From: Mixophyes australis
Lineage: Eukaryota; Chordata; Amphibia; Anura; Limnodynastidae
Assembly: GCA_036250195.1 (NCBI GenBank)
Contig: JAVHZZ010000009.1
Coordinates: forward strand, 96,767,771-96,831,770
Direction of reading: 5' to 3'
Length of the DNA: 64,000 nt
Shown here: positions 12,624-23,780 of the stretch, piece after piece
Layout of the letters: every line of letters starts with the position of its first letter
How positions within the stretch are numbered: the stretch's first letter is position 1
Made by a program: the position numbers and the translations under genes
The notes under the pieces: model-generated
Databases searched by the model: none
What the model was told of the DNA's origin: nothing
What the model saw: the letters and a program-made list of their open reading frames with translations, nothing else

Positions 12624-13135
12624 GAGGTAAATTTATCAAGCTGCAGGTTTGAAAAAGTGGAGATGTTCCCTATAGCAACCAATCAGATTATAGGGCCTGA
12701 TTCATTAAGGATCTTAAATGAAGAGGTATCTTATTGTAGTCTCCTGGACAAAACCATGTTACAATGCAAGGGGTGCAAATTAGTTTTCTGTTTTGCACAT
12801 AAGTTAAATACTGACTGTTTTTTTCAGGTAGCACACAAATATCAACTTTAAATTTCAGTGTACAAATAAGCTATCAAGTATTTGTGTGCTACATGAAAAA
12901 ACAGTCAGTATTTAAATTATGTGCAAAACAGAGAACTAGTTTGCAGCCCTTGCATTGTAACATGGTTTTGTCCAGGATACTGAAATAAGATACCTCTTCA
13001 TTTAAGATCCTTAATGAATCAGGCCCCCAGTTATCATTTATTTAGTACATTCTACAAAAAGACAGCTAGAATATGATTGGTTGCTATAGGCAACATCACC
13101 ACTTTTTTAAAGCCGTAGCCTGATAAATTTACCCC
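12624..13135. mobile_element. Palindromic MITE split by a second palindromic MITE
   Basis: The outer arms are GAGGTAAATTTATCA on the left and, reversed, GGGGTAAATTTATCAGG on the right. They carry the GATTGGTTGCTATAGGCAAC motif of the MITEs at 25848, 61159 and 63104. TAA flanks both ends (12621-12623 and 13136-13138). The middle (12693-13026) is a different palindromic MITE, so this copy is the older of the two. Confidence 0.85.
12693..13026. mobile_element. Inner palindromic MITE (GGGCCTGATTCATTAAGG ends)
   Basis: The left end GGGCCTGATTCATTAAGG is matched by CCTTAATGAATCAGGCCC on the right. The two ~160-bp arms are near-complementary along their whole length, so a transcript would form one long hairpin. 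A sister copy is found at 49603-49773 plus 52141-52295. It has no coding capacity. Confidence 0.85.
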
Positions 13136-13138
13136 TAA

Positions 13139-14097
13139 GACTTGATTAAAAGTACAAACACTCGGTGTCTCTAAATTTTAAAAATTAGACATGCAATTGC
13201 TCACATTCTGTACAATTGACACTGGGAACAATGATTAAAAAAAAAAAAAAATTCAAAATAATGTTTACCTGTTTTTCTATAGCTAATAGTTATAAAATAA
13301 ATAGCTATGTATTTCAAGTAGCTATCAAAATAATCTCATGTATGTTCAAAAGGGAAAAAAAATACTACATTGTAAAATTTGCCTGAGTAGATTAGGAATC
13401 AAGAAGTAATTAATCGTGATACCATAGGGATTGGTTCATACAGGTATAAACCAGCTCCGGTCTTGTTCTCTGGTATGGGTGGACAACAGTATGAGCTTCA
13501 TAACACCCTGTTCTAAGGGCTTCCAGTTGATCTATAATTGTTTCTCTCTGGGTGGATCGCTTAGGCATAGCCAACCAGCACCTTCAATACACATGGGAAA
13601 AGCAGTTGATATTTTTACATTGGCAGGAGGCCCAAATAATACCCTTGCTCACAAAGTTAAAGACCCTGTTAGCCTTTACACTGGTAAGAAGACCAGACAG
13701 GACACTGTCCTCACAAACAGGGTCAGGAGTGATTAGGGGCCCGGGGGCTATATAACCTTCTATGCCCTCTGCCCATTAATCCCCCACAGTGGGAAAACAT
13801 GAACCATCATCCCCAATAGAGTTACTAAATCCCGCACAGATACCAGACATGCTGTGGTCTTCTCACAGGATTGTTCGGTGCAGCTGGTGATGTTGGTTTT
13901 ACAATTTATTTTTTACTAGCTTGGGCCTGCCAGGCTCCCCAGTGAACCCGGCCCCTTGGCTTCAACCCCCCCAGTTAGCACTCCTCTCAGGCCTGCTTAC
14001 CGAAAAACCAAGTTGGAGGCAGTTTGTGGCCGGGTTGTAGCCCTCTGTGAACCCAGAGGGCTACAATTCGGACCCCGGTGTCCTTACACCTCCTCAC
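13139..14097. other. No gene recognised
   Basis: Open frames of about 100 codons occur (for example 13431-13736) but match no family I recognise and overlap one another in different frames. The stretch 13915-14090 is GC-richer than its surroundings and may be part of an undetermined repeat. Confidence 0.45.
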
Positions 14098-14189
14098 AAT
14101 ATCACACTGTGCCCCTTCTCAATATCACACTGTGCCCCTTCTCTATTTCACACCATGCCCCTTCTCTATTTCACTCTGTGCCCTTTCTA
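14098..14189. repeat. 23-bp tandem repeat, four copies
   Basis: The unit AATATCACACTGTGCCCCTTC plus TC is repeated at 14098, 14121, 14144 and 14167. The last two copies are diverged. Confidence 0.8.
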
Positions 14190-14598
14190 TCTTCTATCCT
14201 TTGGTTCCTCACTGCCTCGCTCTTCACTGATTGGCCTGGATAGATTATATTTTCCTACAATTGTATTATTTTCTGTGTGTATTTGCCAACATTCTTGTGT
14301 CTTTTTGCATTTAATGACATTCCTTTAGAGAATGTATGATTATGCATGATATGACATTATGACTAATTGACTTCATTGTTAATTATATGAATGAAACAAT
14401 GTTAAATTAGGTAAATGGTCTAATGCAGTGCTAGTTTCATAGTGAAAATGGTGTTTGGCACCCTCTCAGTTTTTCATGCCCTTATATGCCACATTTCACC
14501 ATTGTTGTTACAATGAAGTGAGCTACATCTAGGTATATACCTGTTGTGCTAAATGCTTAGATTCCATCCATACGTGCCTAATAAATGCCATCTAATTT

Positions 14599-14700
14599 CC
14601 ATTATAATGGCTTGTCCATTATAGTGGCTTGTCCATTATAGTGGCTTGTCCATTATAGTGGCTTGTCCATTATAGTGGCTTGTCCATTATAGTGGCTTGT
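14599..14700. repeat. 17-bp tandem repeat, exactly six copies
   Basis: The unit CCATTATAGTGGCTTGT repeats six times with one substitution, in the first copy. The near-perfect identity suggests recent expansion. Confidence 0.9.
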
Positions 14701-15271
14701 GCACTAATATTTCTACTAAACATGTTGTCAGTTTTTGTTTTTAAGGCAAAATGCATATGCTTTGTAATTTCCTCTCCTAAAAAGGACCTAGGTCTGCATT
14801 CTAGATCCATGCCCTCTGGGAGTAATTAGCTGAAGACACTTCACCACATTTACTGACACAGGCCTGTTTGCTAGAAACAACCGTGAATTAAAAACAATAA
14901 CAAGATACCTATATAAACGCTCGGCTGAAGGTGTTGGTAACGTTGTTCATTCTCTGTAATTAATGCAGTTGAGGTCCAGTGCGTTTCATTAGGTTGTCTC
15001 AGGATGATCGGAAATAGCTGATTGCTCTCAGTAAATCTGTAATTGACATGCTGCTGGTGCATTGTTATGCCATTAGTTTCTGCTCCTGCCTGCTAGCCTA
15101 AGGTAAAAAGTATTTTCTTCTTGTGAAATCAGCTTAATGGAATTTCCATAAAAAGGCTGTGGTCAAATGTTAGCAAATAAAACTCAGATCTATGGAGACT
15201 TCTGATATGTACGGGGAGAGGATTGTCAGCCTGGAGATGAATAGGAAAATAAAATAATAAAATGTGTGTGT

Positions 15272-15311
<40 letters not shown>

Positions 15312-16032
15312 AAATATTACAACAGAACCCTTAAAGGCCTATTTCAGTTGGAAATATTTTCTCCTTGTATTTGTCTATTGTAAATATTGTATAAAAGTAT
15401 CAATGAATAAAGTATTTTTGCTTGAGGCCTTTGCCTAGTTTCTATGATGATGCTGGCAAGTCTAATGGAAGAGTACATTTGTCATTGTTCACGCTTCCCC
15501 TTAATGCTTTTATCTCCTCTCACAGCTTTTCTTACAATGTTATTTTTAGTATAACAGATATAACCCAGGGGCAATGGCAAGCGATATGTTCGACAATGTG
15601 GTAACAGACACAACCCCCTAAGCCTAGCACTATATTAGCACTGTGATAGTCACAATATAAGTCGCATTGCCTATTAATCTAGATGGTGGTAGTCATGTTA
15701 GTGATACTTATAATCATGACACATTGTATCCCGAAAAAACAATTCCGATTGCAACAATGCCAATAACATGGAAATGCAGACCTACCATTAAAAGGACACA
15801 GTACATTACTGACACGCCTCCTATATAATCCGATTGTAAGGGTCCTGTCATTGCCACTTTAATTGCGGAAATCACATTGTCGCCATGCTGAGTGACTTAA
15901 ATTACAACTGCCGGCATTTAGTGCTATCAAAATGTATAGGAGAAGTGTCGGTAATGTACTGTGTCTTTTCGATGGTAAGTCCGCATTTTCATGTTATCGG
16001 CATTGTTTTAATCTGAACTGTTTTGTCAGGAT
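14701..16032. other. No gene recognised; one (TA)n microsatellite
   Basis: A (TA)n run lies at about 15274-15306, next to a short TG tract. No open frame over 63 codons and no element ends were seen. Confidence 0.5.
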
Positions 16033-16040
16033 ACAATCGG

Positions 16041-16217
16041 CAGGGCCGTAACAAGGGCTGTGTGACAGAGGCGACCGCCCAGGGCGCAGCAATGAAGGGG
16101 GGGGGGGGGGGAGCAATTTAGGAATATTTAGGTTAATTTGGTTAAAATTGAGGGCTATGGGGGGGGCGGCATTTGTCTTTCTCGTCCCGGGCACTAGAAT
16201 TCTAAGTTACGGCTCTG
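16041..16217. mobile_element. Short hAT MITE, 177 bp, perfect 8-bp duplication
   Basis: The ends are CAGGGCCGTAAC and, reversed, CAGAGCCGTAACTTAG. ACAATCGG is present directly on both sides (16033-16040 and 16218-16225). An 8-bp duplication with CAG...CTG ends is characteristic of hAT elements. It contains a 16-base G tract (about 16096) and no coding sequence. Confidence 0.88.
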
Positions 16218-16225
16218 ACAATCGG

Positions 16226-17965
16226 TCGTGATTATAAGTATCGAAAAATTGTACCCCGCACAATCTAGCAAGTTCACTCCTTTAAAATGAACCAATCAGA
16301 AGCCGCATTCTATGGGAATGCAACTCCTGATTGCTTCTCCCGCTTACATCTTCCCACTTGTATCCCGCTTATATCTTCCCTCCGCAGTGTCACATAGTCT
16401 CTTTAAAAAAAATAAAATCATGCCAATTCTATTAGAGAGATTTCTTTTGTAGGACAAATGCATGTATTTTGACAGCCTTTACATGTTATGGAGGATGCAT
16501 CAAATCTGTTGTGTTTATAAAATGAATAAAATCCAAAGTTTAGAAAATCCAGTAACACAATATTTTTTTTATCTCTTGAAAAACATTCACAATGTAATGT
16601 CTCTGGTCTAGCGCTGCCAGAGAAGTAGCCGTTTTGTTGCTAAATTGTTTTCTTGGCAGCTCAGTTCTTGTCGGAGTTAAACATATCTGCATATTCTAAA
16701 CACGATTTATTCCTTCTGACCAGACCGGCCTATTCAAATTAAACTAATTCCCTGCACTCCTGTGACTAACCATTCTGGCCTGGAGATTAAATTAAGCTAT
16801 ATTTCTCCAGGGTACAGTTGCGTTTCAGCTGCAGTAAATTGTTCTGGTTTGTTCTAAGATATTTTGATGATTACCATAAATACAAGGAACTGCTTAATTA
16901 AAAAATACAAAGATACAGCTGAAACACATATAATGTCTATTAAATTGTAAGATGGCTCATGAATTTCATCTAATGAATTTGAAATATCTGATATTGAGAA
17001 AGATCAATATTACAGTGGCAGCATTGGCATTCATAATTATTATAAGCCCTTTAAATATGTTTTATTAGCATTATATAAATAGACCAATAAGTCCTCCTAT
17101 TCTGTTATTAATTTCAGTGCTCCCTTTTCACACCATTAAAAATAAATCTTGCATCGCATCATGTTATTATGTAGTGTATTTTATACAGTACTTTCTATTT
17201 ATATATCCAATTATCACTTTATGAGCAGCGATGCCTGTTTGTTGGCATTATCTACCATACAGGAAATAGGACAGAGGTGTCTATGGACTCCCAGATGAAC
17301 CTGGAATTGGCTCAGTGGGGGTGTGCACCTGTGTATAAGCTGCCCTGTAAAAGGCACAATTGTACATATAGCTTTAGGGGGTATGTGATGATACCGGGTT
17401 TAATGTAACACTCTGTGCTGCACAGCTGGCCTACCCGGTACCTATCCAAGGTTCAAAATCATCCAGGTAAATATCCGAAATAAAATAAATCCGTTTTTTT
17501 AAAAAAAACGGTAGTACCAAACAGCAATAAACATATTTAAATAATAACTTGCAACAAATAACACTACAGTCTGGCACAGACAACGTACAGGGTATAAAAC
17601 ATCTCACCAGTTTCCTAGTCACTTTTAGGGACTGCTGTCTATCCATCCAAGCTTCTACCCCTCTCTTCTTTGAGGCTACCAGTAAGGCAGTGGTCCTGAG
17701 TCACTGTTACTCAGCTTTTGGTGAACACACAGCTCCCGAAGACCTGGAGAGGTAGATCAGGGCAAAGGCAGTATTCCAGGGACCGATTGTCCCTTTCGTG
17801 TCAGGGGTACAGATCTGGATCTCAACACCAGCCTGACTTCAGGTATCACTAGGTAGTGAATGCCCCTTTGCTGTGTCTGGAGATGGTTTTTAAAGGCAAA
17901 AATGACCTCCTTAGGAATTCAAGGACCTGCCTGATTGGTCCTTTTCTGTGTTTAGCTTTTCACAG
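16226..17965. other. No gene recognised
   Basis: AT-rich, with the usual short open frames. From about 17407 (TGTAACACTCTGTGC) the base composition and a GGGTATAAAAC box near 17590 look LTR-like, but I could not find a matching end, so no element is called. Confidence 0.4.
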
Positions 17966-17973
17966 GTAAACAT

Positions 17974-18220
17974 CATACTTGCCAACGGGAGACTCCCGCA
18001 TTTCGGGTGGGTCTCCCGGACTCCCGGGAGTGTATGGCAGTCTCCCGCATCTGCCCACTTCCTAGTGAAGTGGGCAGAATTAGGTCTAAAATGCAGCGTT
18101 TGCATTACTATGTAATGGGGGCGGGTCCAAAATTATACTATTTTTGGAGCCCCATCCCCCGCACGCTCACCACCCCCCGGGAGGCTCCCGGATTCCAACT
18201 ACAAAAAGTTGGCAAGTATG
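17974..18220. mobile_element. hAT MITE, 247 bp, perfect 8-bp duplication
   Basis: The element has inverted ends CATACTTGCCAAC and GTTGGCAAGTATG. GTAAACAT directly flanks both (17966-17973 and 18221-18228). The interior has GC-rich CTCCCGG repeats and no protein-coding capacity. Confidence 0.88.
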
Positions 18221-18481
18221 GTAAACATGCAAACAGATGAGCCAGTCTTGATATAATTAGGGACAGGTATTGTTCTGTGGCTATAAAGTAGAAGTAGTTT
18301 AAACAAGTGAGGTCACAATCCAGACACATTACATTTAAATACACAATGCAGTCCTCTCTAATTAAACATTGGAAATCTATCTGGGGACAATAATCCTTTT
18401 GCCTAGGCTGAAACAATGGACTAGTCTGCAAGATAAGAAAATCATGCTGTCAGACATTTTAACTACTTACAAATAGAATGC

Positions 18482-19331
18482 TGTCGAAGTCAGCAAATTG
18501 GATAAAGTCATTTCAATTAATATTACGGAAACTTGGTTGTCTTTGTCTGAAAATAAGCATAGAGCACGCTACGGCGTGGAAGGGCGTATCCAGCCGCAAC
18601 ATGTGGCAATAACAGTTTTTACACTTTTATACATGTTTGCACAAACACACACACTTGTAATTAGTACACATTAATTGTAGTTGCAACACATAGTTATTTA
18701 TGTCAAAATATAGTAGTATTTTATGTTTAATATTATAAGTTATATGCATGTTAGTAAAACATGAGGTTCAGGTTATAGGAAATGTGTCATGTCTGGTATA
18801 ATTTTAATCCCCTATTCATCAGCAGCTGTCCGGTTCATTCGGCGAAGAGATCGCATATTACATACTCTAGTTATTGATGTTAGGGAATAAATCTTTAAAG
18901 TGATACTGACTATAAAATGCTAATAGACTAGTTGAAACTGGAGTCTTGGCGGGAAAGTTGAGGCACATCCCCTGGAGAGATGACCCCCACCTTTGGATAT
19001 TTTGGTTTGAACTGGCCTATGACCTGCAGCACACTGTACCTTCCTGAAACCTGGACCAATAGAAGCAAGCCACACCATCTGCTTTGTTTTACTGTATTTC
19101 TGGCTGCATATAAGCAGGAGCTCTGGACTTAGTGACCAGTCTTCTTTGACCACAGACTTCAGACCTGAATGACTGTTCACTGGATCCAGAGCGCCTGCGA
19201 TAAGTAATGGCTGTACTTATTATATTTCGCTTGAATTATTCTGCTACTTTTGGATAATAAATCTTTGTGCGTTGGAAACACAAATCGAGATTCCACAATC
19301 GTTATTGGATAGCGACAAAACGTGCATAACA
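18482..19331 (+). mobile_element. Solo LTR, 850 bp (same family as 44190-45041)
   Basis: It runs from TGTCGAAGTCAGC to GTGCATAACA (TG...CA). A TATA-like GCATATAAGCAGG lies near 19107 and a polyadenylation signal GGATAATAAATC near 19255, in the order expected of an LTR. A second copy of almost equal length lies in reverse orientation at 44190-45041 with the same boundaries, which fixes the ends. No gag/pol flanks it. No clear target duplication was found (left AATGC, right ATATA). Retroviral versus Gypsy origin is not decided. Confidence 0.75.
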
Positions 19332-19492
19332 ATATATATACAAGTTTAAATATAATTGACAAATATGGGGAACCAGAGGGCTAGAAAAAGTATATGTTTT
19401 CACAGTTTGTGAGAAACGAGGTGCAGACTGTTTGAGGTAATATTTATACCTCGTTTCATCACAGGGTATATTTTAGAGATGGTCACTGACCC

Positions 19493-19620
19493 CCGTGTTT
19501 TGGTTTTGGATTCGGTTTTGGATCTGGATTACCGTCGTGTTTTGGTTTTGGTTTTGGTTTTGCAAAACCGCCATTGCGTGTTTTGGTTTTGGTTTTGGTT
19601 TTGTTTGGTTTTGTTTTGCT
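19493..19620 (-). repeat. hAT subterminal GGTTTT-rich tract
   Basis: The plus strand reads TTTTGGTTTTGG repeated with interruptions just inside the element end. The same tract, reversed, lies at 59137-59270 in the sibling. Short repeated subterminal motifs serve as transposase-binding sites in characterised hAT elements; that role here is inference. Confidence 0.8.
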
Positions 19621-19940
19621 ATTTTGTTGGAAAATACATGTTTTTGTGCCTAAAATAACCCAATTTAGTGCTCCAACTGTTTTAGAGATAAGTAATCTAA
19701 TTGTTGAGGTAATAAATCATCCAAAAAAACTGTTTAATTCTTCGTTGGTAGGCCTTCATTTATTCTACACACAAAACAGATTGTCTTCCTCTCCATCTAT
19801 GCATATTGGCAATGCAGCCATCGTCTTTGAATGTATATTACACCCTACACTTATAGTTAAATATGTAAAGAAATGGAAAAAGACAGTTTGCTTTCTGTCT
19901 CTATAGGCCCCCCTCCACTTTTTTAAAAAAACAAAAAATT

Positions 19941-20600
19941 CAGCCATTATAGACTGTACAATATTAATTGACATGGAGAAAGCCAGTTTGGTTTCTGTCT
20001 CTCAAGGCCCCCCTCCACTTGTATAAAATACCAAAAAATTCAGCCATTATAGACTGTACAATATTAATTGACATGGAGAAAGCCAGTTTGGTTTCTGTCT
20101 CTCAAGGCCCCCCTCCACTTGTATAAAATACCAAAAAATTCAGCCATTATAGACTGTACAATATTAATTGACATGGAGAAAGCCAGTTTGGTTTCTGTCT
20201 CTCAAGGCCCCCCTCCACTTGTATAAAATACTAAAAAATTCAGCCATTATAGACTGTACAATATTAATTGACATGGAGAAAGACAGTTTGGGGTCACTCT
20301 GTCTCTCTAGGCCCCCCTCCACTTGTATAAAATACCAAAAAATTCAGCCATTATAGACTGTACAATATTAATTGACATGGAGAAAGCCAGTTTGGTTTCT
20401 GTCTCTCTAGGCCCCCCTCCACTTGTATAAAATACTAAAAAATTCAGCCATTATAGACTGTACAATATTAATTGACATGGAGAAAGACAGTTTGGGGTCA
20501 CTCTGTCTCTCTAGGCCCCCCTCCACTTGTATAAAATACCCAAAAATTCAGCCATTATAGACTGTACAATATTATGAAAAATGGACAAAGCCAGTTTAGG
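19941..20600 (-). repeat. ~100-bp tandem array at the 3' side of the hAT gene, 7 units
   Basis: The unit, marked by CAGCCATTATAGACTGTACA, starts at 19941, 20041, 20141, 20241, 20345, 20445 and 20549, so spacings are 100 or 104 bp. The sequence is not clearly related to the 5' array although the unit length is the same. It lies between the transposase stop codon and the 3' end. Confidence 0.92.
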
Positions 20601-20770
20601 GTCACTCTGTCTATGACACCCTACCCTTAAGGATAAATTGCCCTAACAGCAGCCTTTCAAGATGGTATGTGATATGGAAATGCCACAAGTCCCTTTCCTC
20701 TTTGGGGGTAGATTGCACCCTACACTTACATAGAAAGTTTTAAAAAGATGTTATCGGCATCATCTTCAGC

Positions 20771-23764
20771 TTAATCCTCACCCTCATCAGTGTGTACGTC
20801 ATCATCACAGACTATCAATTCATCGCCGCTTGAATCCGCCATTAGAGAACAGTCAGTGCTTGGATGTCTTGGATGGTGAAGGCCTTCCTCGTGGAAGATG
20901 TAGTTCATTTTTATAAACATCATTTTCTCCACATTTTTGGGAAGTAACCTTCTACGGCGATCACTGACTAAGTTCCCTGCTGTGCTGAACACTCGTTCAG
21001 AGTACACACTGGAGGGTGGGCAGCTTAGGTATTGCAAAGCAAGTTTGTACATGGGTTTCCAAATGGCCTGCTTTTCTTCCCAGTAAGGAAAGGGACTGTC
21101 TGACATTTCCATATCAACTACCTCTTGAAAGTAATCCTCCACCATCCTTTGCATGTTTATACTCATATTGGATGGAGTTATGGGCAAAGTGACACATTTT
21201 TTTGAAAAATCCTTCAAACCAGCCCAGATGTTAAATTGTTCTGGTCTGCCCCCTGTGTCTTCCCTGCTTCTTTTTTGGAAATTTAATTTTTTACGAGCAA
21301 CAGCTTGAGAAAGTGAAGGAGGACACGTCGTCAAGCCGAGGCCCAGTTCAGCGGCCAACTTGCTGAGCAATAGCTCCTTGCAAAAGTTCACATCTCGCTC
21401 ATTTACAAGTAAAGACTCAATGTAGGTTTTAAACCTTGGATCAAGCACAGTGGCCAAAACGTACTGATCCGAGTTCAAGATCTTAATAACTCGAGGATCA
21501 TTGTGAAGCGAATTAAGTACTTGATCGACAAGGCCAACATACTTTGCTGAATTGCTTGCTTTCAGCTCCTCCTTCATTTTCTCAAGCTGCTTTTCCAATA
21601 GTCTAATTAAAGGAATGACTTGGCTCAAACTAGCAGAGTCTGCACTGACCTCACATGTCACAACTTCAAATGGTTTCAGCACCTTGCACAGCACTGAAAG
21701 GATTCCCCACTGTGCAAGAGTGAAATACATCCCCCCTCCTTTCCCAATGTCATGACTTGTGCAATATGCTTGGATGGCTTTGCGCTGTTCCTCCATCCTC
21801 TGAAGCATGTACAGGGTGGAATTCCACCGAGTTACCACCTCTTGCTTAAGTTGGTGGCAGGGCAAGTTAAACTGCTCTTGGAGCTGCTGTAATCTCCTAC
21901 ATGCTGTGGCTGAATGCCTGAAATGGCCTGAAATTTTACGGGCCACCGAAAGCATCTCCTGCACCTCACGGTTATTTCGTAGGAAGCTCTGCACCACCAA
22001 GTTGATGGTGTGAGCAAAACAGGGAATATGTTGGAAATCACCCAGCTGTAATGCTCGCACTATATTGTTGGCGTTATCTGAAATGACATACCCTGGGGAG
22101 AGTCCGAGTGGTATAAGCCATGCATCAATCACATCTCTCAGTTTGCGTAACAAATTGTCAGCCGTATGCCTGTTAGTGAAGCCGGTGATACAAAGAGTGG
22201 CCTGCCTGTGACAAATGTTACGTAGTGGTGTACATGCTGCTGCTGTTCCTGCTGGTGAAGGTGAATGACCAACCCAGTGGGCTGTCACAGTCATATAGTC
22301 TTTGGTTTGGCCACTTCCACTTGTCCACATATCTGTGGTTAAGTGAACAGTGGGCAGAATGGCATTTTTCAGCGCAATCTCTACATTTTTACACACTTTT
22401 TGGTATAGTTGTGGAATAGCTTTACGGGAGAAATGGTGTCGCGATGGAATTCTGTAACGCGGACACAAAACCTCAATTAACTGTGAAAAACCAGCTGCGT
22501 TTATTGTGGAGATTGGACGCAGATCTAACACTAACATTGCAGCCATGGCGTCTGTGATTCGCTTGGCGACTGGGTGACTGCTGTCATATTTGCTTCCCCT
22601 CGCAAATGATTGTTTCACAGTTAATTGCTGAAATGTAGGACTGCTCATTTTATTCACCTGCCTCTGGGATGACGATTCACCCCCAGCAGCAGCAACAGCA
22701 GCAGCAGGACTAACGCTTTCTTCAGAGGAATCAATAATAGTGCCGGAGTCATCCAGCCTTAAGTGGGATGCCGGGCTAACTCCGAGCGCTACTGAGGATA
22801 TTGATGAGGATGGTGTGGTGGGTGTATTTTGTAGCCGTCGGTATGTCGGTGAGCGGAGGGTCTTAGCTGATGAGGGAGTGCTTGTATTCTTTTGGGAAGA
22901 ACTTTCAGCTTTTCCCAACACTTTGCCATGAACTCTCATTAAATGGCGTAACATAGACGAGGTTCCAAGATGGTTAAGGTCCCTCCCTCGACTGACTGTG
23001 GCTTCACATACACTACAAATGGCTATACAATTGTTGTCTGGATTTGGGTAGAAATAATTCCACACATAAGAAGTGGATTTTTTTGTTTTATGCCCAGGCA
23101 TGACAATGGCCTTTTTCTTGTCACGTGCCAGAACTGCTGCCACTGGTGCAGGACTTACACAAACAACCTCATCCTCATCAACATCCTCATTAGCGCCCTC
23201 GTCGCCTACACAAATCTCCCCCTCATCCTCTTCTAATTCCAAAGTGGCATCCTCAATTTGGGTATCACCGGCTACACTCGGGCTATTAAGGCACACATCA
23301 GCAGAATGCTCACGATTAGACATCCCACTGTTGGATGGACTCTCCACAGGGATTGTTGTCATTTGTGAATCAGAGCAAATATTCTCCTGTAATGCCTCAC
23401 TGTTATCTTGCAGCTCAGCTTTGACGCGTAACAGTAGTTGTGCACCAATTGTAGGCTGGGTAACTTTTTGGGATCTGCCACTAATAGCCAAAGGTGAAGG
23501 CCTCATTCTCTCTTTGCCACTGCGTGTGTAGAATGGCATGCTTGCAATTTTTTTTTTATCGTCACTAAACTTTTGCTCAGTTACACTTCTTTTTCGCTTC
23601 AATACAGTAAATTTTTTTTTGGTTTTTGTTTTTTGCACTAATTTGAAAACACTCTGTTGTTTGACATCGCCTTGGCCAGATGACGTACTGGGAACACTAA
23701 CATCAGGACTGGTGACAGAACCTGGTTGCTCATTTAGATCATATGTGGACTGCTTTGAATCCAT
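20771..23764 (-). CDS. hAT transposase with BED zinc finger, 997 aa, apparently intact
   Basis: This enzyme would bind the element ends in the nucleus and excise and reinsert the transposon. The N-terminal ~200 residues are low-complexity, with a basic patch near 45-75 and an acidic run near 174-199. A BED finger spans about 230-282 with Cys250, Cys253, His274 and His279. The RNase H-like catalytic core shows Asp478 (in LTTDMWTS), Asp563 (in VISDNANN) and Glu923 (in VYSERVFSTAGN), the expected hAT acidic triad. The stretch CFAHTINLVVQ and the C-terminal dimerisation region (about 890-955) are also typical. There is no stop or frameshift. The start Met lies 16 bp from the 100-bp array and is also present in the deleted copy. 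Family and active residues are established knowledge; activity is inference. Confidence 0.95.
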   Translation of the reverse strand: MDSKQSTYDLNEQPGSVTSPDVSVPSTSSGQGDVKQQSVFKLVQKTKTKKKFTVLKRKRSVTEQKFSDDKKKIASMPFYTRSGKERMRPSPLAISGRSQKVTQPTIGAQLLLRVKAELQDNSEALQENICSDSQMTTIPVESPSNSGMSNREHSADVCLNSPSVAGDTQIEDATLELEEDEGEICVGDEGANEDVDEDEVVCVSPAPVAAVLARDKKKAIVMPGHKTKKSTSYVWNYFYPNPDNNCIAICSVCEATVSRGRDLNHLGTSSMLRHLMRVHGKVLGKAESSSQKNTSTPSSAKTLRSPTYRRLQNTPTTPSSSISSVALGVSPASHLRLDDSGTIIDSSEESVSPAAAVAAAGGESSSQRQVNKMSSPTFQQLTVKQSFARGSKYDSSHPVAKRITDAMAAMLVLDLRPISTINAAGFSQLIEVLCPRYRIPSRHHFSRKAIPQLYQKVCKNVEIALKNAILPTVHLTTDMWTSGSGQTKDYMTVTAHWVGHSPSPAGTAAACTPLRNICHRQATLCITGFTNRHTADNLLRKLRDVIDAWLIPLGLSPGYVISDNANNIVRALQLGDFQHIPCFAHTINLVVQSFLRNNREVQEMLSVARKISGHFRHSATACRRLQQLQEQFNLPCHQLKQEVVTRWNSTLYMLQRMEEQRKAIQAYCTSHDIGKGGGMYFTLAQWGILSVLCKVLKPFEVVTCEVSADSASLSQVIPLIRLLEKQLEKMKEELKASNSAKYVGLVDQVLNSLHNDPRVIKILNSDQYVLATVLDPRFKTYIESLLVNERDVNFCKELLLSKLAAELGLGLTTCPPSLSQAVARKKLNFQKRSREDTGGRPEQFNIWAGLKDFSKKCVTLPITPSNMSINMQRMVEDYFQEVVDMEMSDSPFPYWEEKQAIWKPMYKLALQYLSCPPSSVYSERVFSTAGNLVSDRRRRLLPKNVEKMMFIKMNYIFHEEGLHHPRHPSTDCSLMADSSGDELIVCDDDVHTDEGED

Positions 23765-23780
23765 TCTGAGCGCAAACCAC

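Noticed and set aside
13431..13736. 101-codon plus-strand frame
   Set aside because: Unfamiliar, overlaps a second frame of similar length, and no splice or conservation evidence could be seen.
19495..19620. TTTTGG repeats as interstitial telomere sequence
   Set aside because: Vertebrate telomeres are TTAGGG; the tract is inside the hAT end and present in both copies, so it belongs to the element.
19574..19906. 110-codon frame opposite the hAT gene, also present in the sibling copy (58848-59180)
   Set aside because: The two copies differ at about three positions, two of which change the residue, so there is no sign of selection on the protein. It starts inside the GGTTTT-rich tract and overlaps another open frame on the other strand.
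23073..23531. 152-codon plus-strand frame inside the transposase gene
   Set aside because: It is the antisense shadow of the transposase and is rich in Ser/Thr from complementary codons; no independent evidence.
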